Of a stretch of 64,000 nucleotides of DNA, positions 61,062 through 64,000 are shown piece by piece. A program made the translations under genes and the position numbers. Positions within the stretch are counted from its first letter, which is position 1, and every line of letters begins with the position of its first letter. Below the pieces are notes generated by a model. The model was given only the letters and a program-made list of their open reading frames with translations, was not told the origin of the DNA and made no database searches. The DNA lies in assembly GCA_947069175.1 (NCBI GenBank), contig CAMTDV010000002.1, positions 9,341,054 to 9,405,053 of the forward strand, in the 5' to 3' direction. This DNA is from Scalesia atractyloides. Its lineage: Eukaryota; Streptophyta; Magnoliopsida; Asterales; Asteraceae.

Positions 61062-64000
61062 TGTAACACCCCAAAAACGAGTTTGGTAATCAAACCACGT
61101 TAATATTAAAGAGCGGGTAAAAGAACCGTTAGCGGTGAAAGTTAAACTATAAACAAAATAACCATGAACAAATTAACCTAGTTAATAACATGTATATAAA
61201 TAACAAGACAATGAGTTGTAGTCTCATTTATAATCAAAACTAAACTTGAGGGATAAAAGCTGCCAAGGAAGAAAACTTGTTTTATTAAAACAAGTTATTA
61301 ACACATAATACACACACTTAGTGTGTGTATATGTCGATGATCAGGAGAAAAAACAAGGGAAACCCAAGTTTCTTCAAAGAACCACCAAATTGAAAGGGGA
61401 ATTTGACACCAAATCGATGCATGAACGCATATTATCGTCACCTTGATTAGGGGATCATAAGGTATGTCTCAAAACTTAGATTGGTGAAAATCATAACTTG
61501 AAACAAGTAGAATATTTGCAATTAGATAGTCGGATCATGATCCAAAGATGAAATTAAGTGTATGTGTATGTTTGATTTCGTTAGACTTAAAGAAATTATG
61601 CACCATTTGATGTAAGAATACTTGTTAGATATTAACAAGTAGATTATGAAGTAGGTTTTGATTATATGATTAAATTGATAATATATAAGTGTTCATGATC
61701 ATCACACTTGTATGTATGTGTAAGATATTTGAACAAATTAGAGGTTCGAATAAATGTTCATACATGACTTGAAATGGGTTTAACGATATGATGAGACTGA
61801 TGTTAAACACATGTTGATAGATGCTTAAAATAATCATGTGTATATGAATGTTTAAAGTATTTGGCTAAGTTTAATGTTTGGGTAAATTCCATATATATGC
61901 TGCAATGGGTTGTTTCATAGTGATTAAACAATCCCAAGTTCTTGTATGAGATTGATAGATTAGCATACAATGATTGAAATTATGTTAAATTGATATATAA
62001 ATTGTATGAACATAATAGAGAAATTTGGTTTAAAACGGTGGCCTAGAAAAGACGCCTACCGAATAATCGATAAAAGGCCTAAACAAGTTTGTCGAACTTA
62101 ATTGCGCATTTCATATGCTAATAGACAGTTGACTCTTAAAAAGTCAAGCTGACCCATAATAAGATCAAATGGTAAATTTGGTGTAAAGTTCGTAATGTGG
62201 GATAGTCTTGATAAATCATGACTAATCTAGCCATTTTTGCAAATGATAAATGATAGTTTGACGCTTGAAAAGCTAGGTGGAGGCTTGAGAAGAAGCGGAC
62301 CAAACGGAACAAGTACGCGGAAAAAGGCATAATCGAACTTCAAGGTAAGTGAAGCTTACACCCTTATAGTAGAACACTTACTAATTGTATTGGTTATGAA
62401 AAAGGTAAATTAGTATTTGAAATAAGAAGTTCCGACACAGAATAATACAGGTCGGAATAAGTGAAAATGGTGAGAAACCATTTTCGTCGTAATAAAGGGG
62501 TAAAAATGGAAAGTTGGCCATGTGACGACAAATAAACAACGAGTGTTGAAAGATATACCTTATGGTGTAAACCATAATGGGTAAAAAGGATAAAAAGGTA
62601 AATTGGTTACGAGTAAAAGTATAGAAAATAGAATAAGAAACAGACAACCGATGGCGTGAGCTATAAGGGGATAAACAAATTAAGAAATGATCTTTAATTA
62701 ATATGATTATACGGTATAAACTGAAAAGAGTTACATGGATGAGATGGTAAATAAAATACCATCTCACAAGATAATATCGTCATTTACGCTAGATGGGTCA
62801 AATGGTGATATGGTCGCCATTTGACAATAATGACTAATGTCGATTGTTGAGTTTTGTGTTCACAGAGAGAATAGCATACGGATTTACCTTGCTTTTAACT
62901 AAAGCTTGATATTACGAAGTATTAAAATGGGTCAATGCTATGACCCGCGCCAGGTACGTGCAACGGGTCAAACTCTCAACAAGGACTTAAAGGTCCGATG
63001 AGAGCTAAATGAGTCATGACTGAACAATAGATTACCTAAGGTAAAGCAATTCTAATAATCTAAATTGTAGACATTATATTCTTAAGAATATAATGATTTT
63101 AAATAGGTTAAAGATAAATGTTCATATTTTGTCGAAGCATGATATTGAAAATCCTTCGACGTAAAAGAAGGGTCTAAGTTGACCAAAATGCCCTCGAGTG
63201 ATGAAATAAGTAAATGACTCTAATGTTAGTTTAAAAATGAGTTTTATAATATAATAGATTCTTTTGGTAGCATAGAAGCGAAAAGCATAAGCCTTTTTGG
63301 TTTAATGTCTTTTTAAATGGTCTTTTCTGTAAACTGTCAAACCAAAGGGCAGAAATTGGATAAAATGAATTTACGATAATAAATCCACCACAAAAAAAAA
63401 ATGTTGTAGTGGGAAATAGATAGATATCTTAGTGTGGAAATGATAAGATAGATAAGGTTTGGTTGAAAGAAGCGTTGGGTTACGCTAAAACAACCAAACA
63501 AATCAAAATAATAAATAAATAAAGGTTTAGTTGAATAAGCCGATGTATTTCGCTAAGGCAACTATACGAGTAATAATTGAGTGTTAATGCATATCAAAAT
63601 GGATGCGTAAATGTATAGTTTGGTTTATATGGGGTTAAAGGGCAAAATCGGGAAATATGAGCATAAACCGGGAATAAATGCATAATTCATATGAAATAAG
63701 TATCCGGGTCAAGGATTTTGGGTTAAATATGTAAGAAAACATTTTACGGTCATTTAGAAACAAGTTTCATGAGAAACGGATATAAATTTAATAAGTTACG
63801 AAAGTTTTCGTAATAAAAACGGCAGGACGTAAATTCTTGCGAGAGTTTACTTTAAGCTACGGCGGCCAGTCGTAGCCTATGGTGGGCAACTGATGAATGA
63901 AAATAGGAAATAATATTTTACGGGCATGTCACCATAAGTACCGAGTCGTGATTTAAATATTCGGGACTTGAAACGGGTCGAATGGTCAATTAATCAAATC
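61062..64000 (+). mobile_element. Probable LTR of a gypsy-type element, running off the window
   Basis: Starts TGTAACACCCCAAAAACGAG, the kind of LTR start seen in plant gypsy elements. It continues for 2.9 kb without a supported ORF, a primer site or an obvious CA end. Its sequence is not evidently related to the other LTRs here, and I did not find their tRNA-like modules in it. Confidence 0.5.

Noticed and set aside
61062..64000. Same LTR family as the other five
   Set aside because: The start TGTAAC is shared, but the following sequence is different and I saw no tRNA-like modules.

Overview
The window is nuclear DNA of a flowering plant. It holds four intron-containing plant housekeeping loci, a MULE DNA transposon with a FAR1-type transposase, Ty3/gypsy LTR elements primed by initiator-Met tRNA, tRNA-derived SINEs, and AT-rich introns with GT/AG borders. 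The repeat style makes me suspect a eudicot, possibly Asteraceae, but no feature proves the family.

Left part (1-21.5 kb), mostly genic: (i) 1448-5393 (+), a glyoxylate/succinic semialdehyde reductase (GLYR1-type) with eight clear exons, broken as read by a 2-nt and a 1-nt deletion in exons 4 and 5. (ii) 7605-10947 (-), an intact eight-coding-exon oligoribonuclease (DEDDh exonuclease), with a non-coding first exon and an overlapping upstream ORF. (iii) 15577-19044 (+), a TOM40 (mitochondrial outer-membrane import channel) locus with two nonsense codons and a degraded first exon. Introns and spacers hold MITEs (one hAT-type with a perfect 8-bp target duplication), foldback elements and two copies of one tRNA-derived SINE.

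Middle part (21.5-52.8 kb), one nested transposon stack. The outer shell is a MULE with about 40-bp terminal inverted repeats at 21498-21537 and 52797-52836. It is roughly 9.9 kb once insertions are subtracted. It carries two convergent decayed genes: a FAR1-like MULE transposase (+) and a ULP1-protease-like gene (-). A solo LTR (25309-36003, TSD ATGAA) sits at the extreme 3' end of the transposase gene, and that LTR is itself split by a gag-only retrotransposon (25994-34122, TSD GACAA). A full-length Ty3/gypsy element (39894-50671, minus strand, TSD CCTGT) is inserted in an exon of the ULP1-like gene.

The most unusual feature is in the LTRs. All five LTR copies (2.5-2.6 kb each) share one architecture: a tRNA-like module in antisense orientation about 185-190 bp from the LTR start, with an oligo-T run beyond it; then a TATA box; then three or four tRNA-like modules in sense orientation, spaced about 170 bp. 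The modules have A-box and B-box matches and long D-arm-like hairpins whose sequence changes are largely compensatory. I know of 5S-rRNA-carrying Cassandra elements as an analogue, but not of tRNA-like arrays in gypsy LTRs.

Right part (52.8-64 kb): an intact CBSX3-type mitochondrial CBS-domain gene (54243-55334, +) preceded by a roughly 480-bp tandem duplication; a long tandem array with a period near 545-550 bp (56.8-59.8 kb); another MULE-like end; and a probable partial LTR running off the window (61062-64000).
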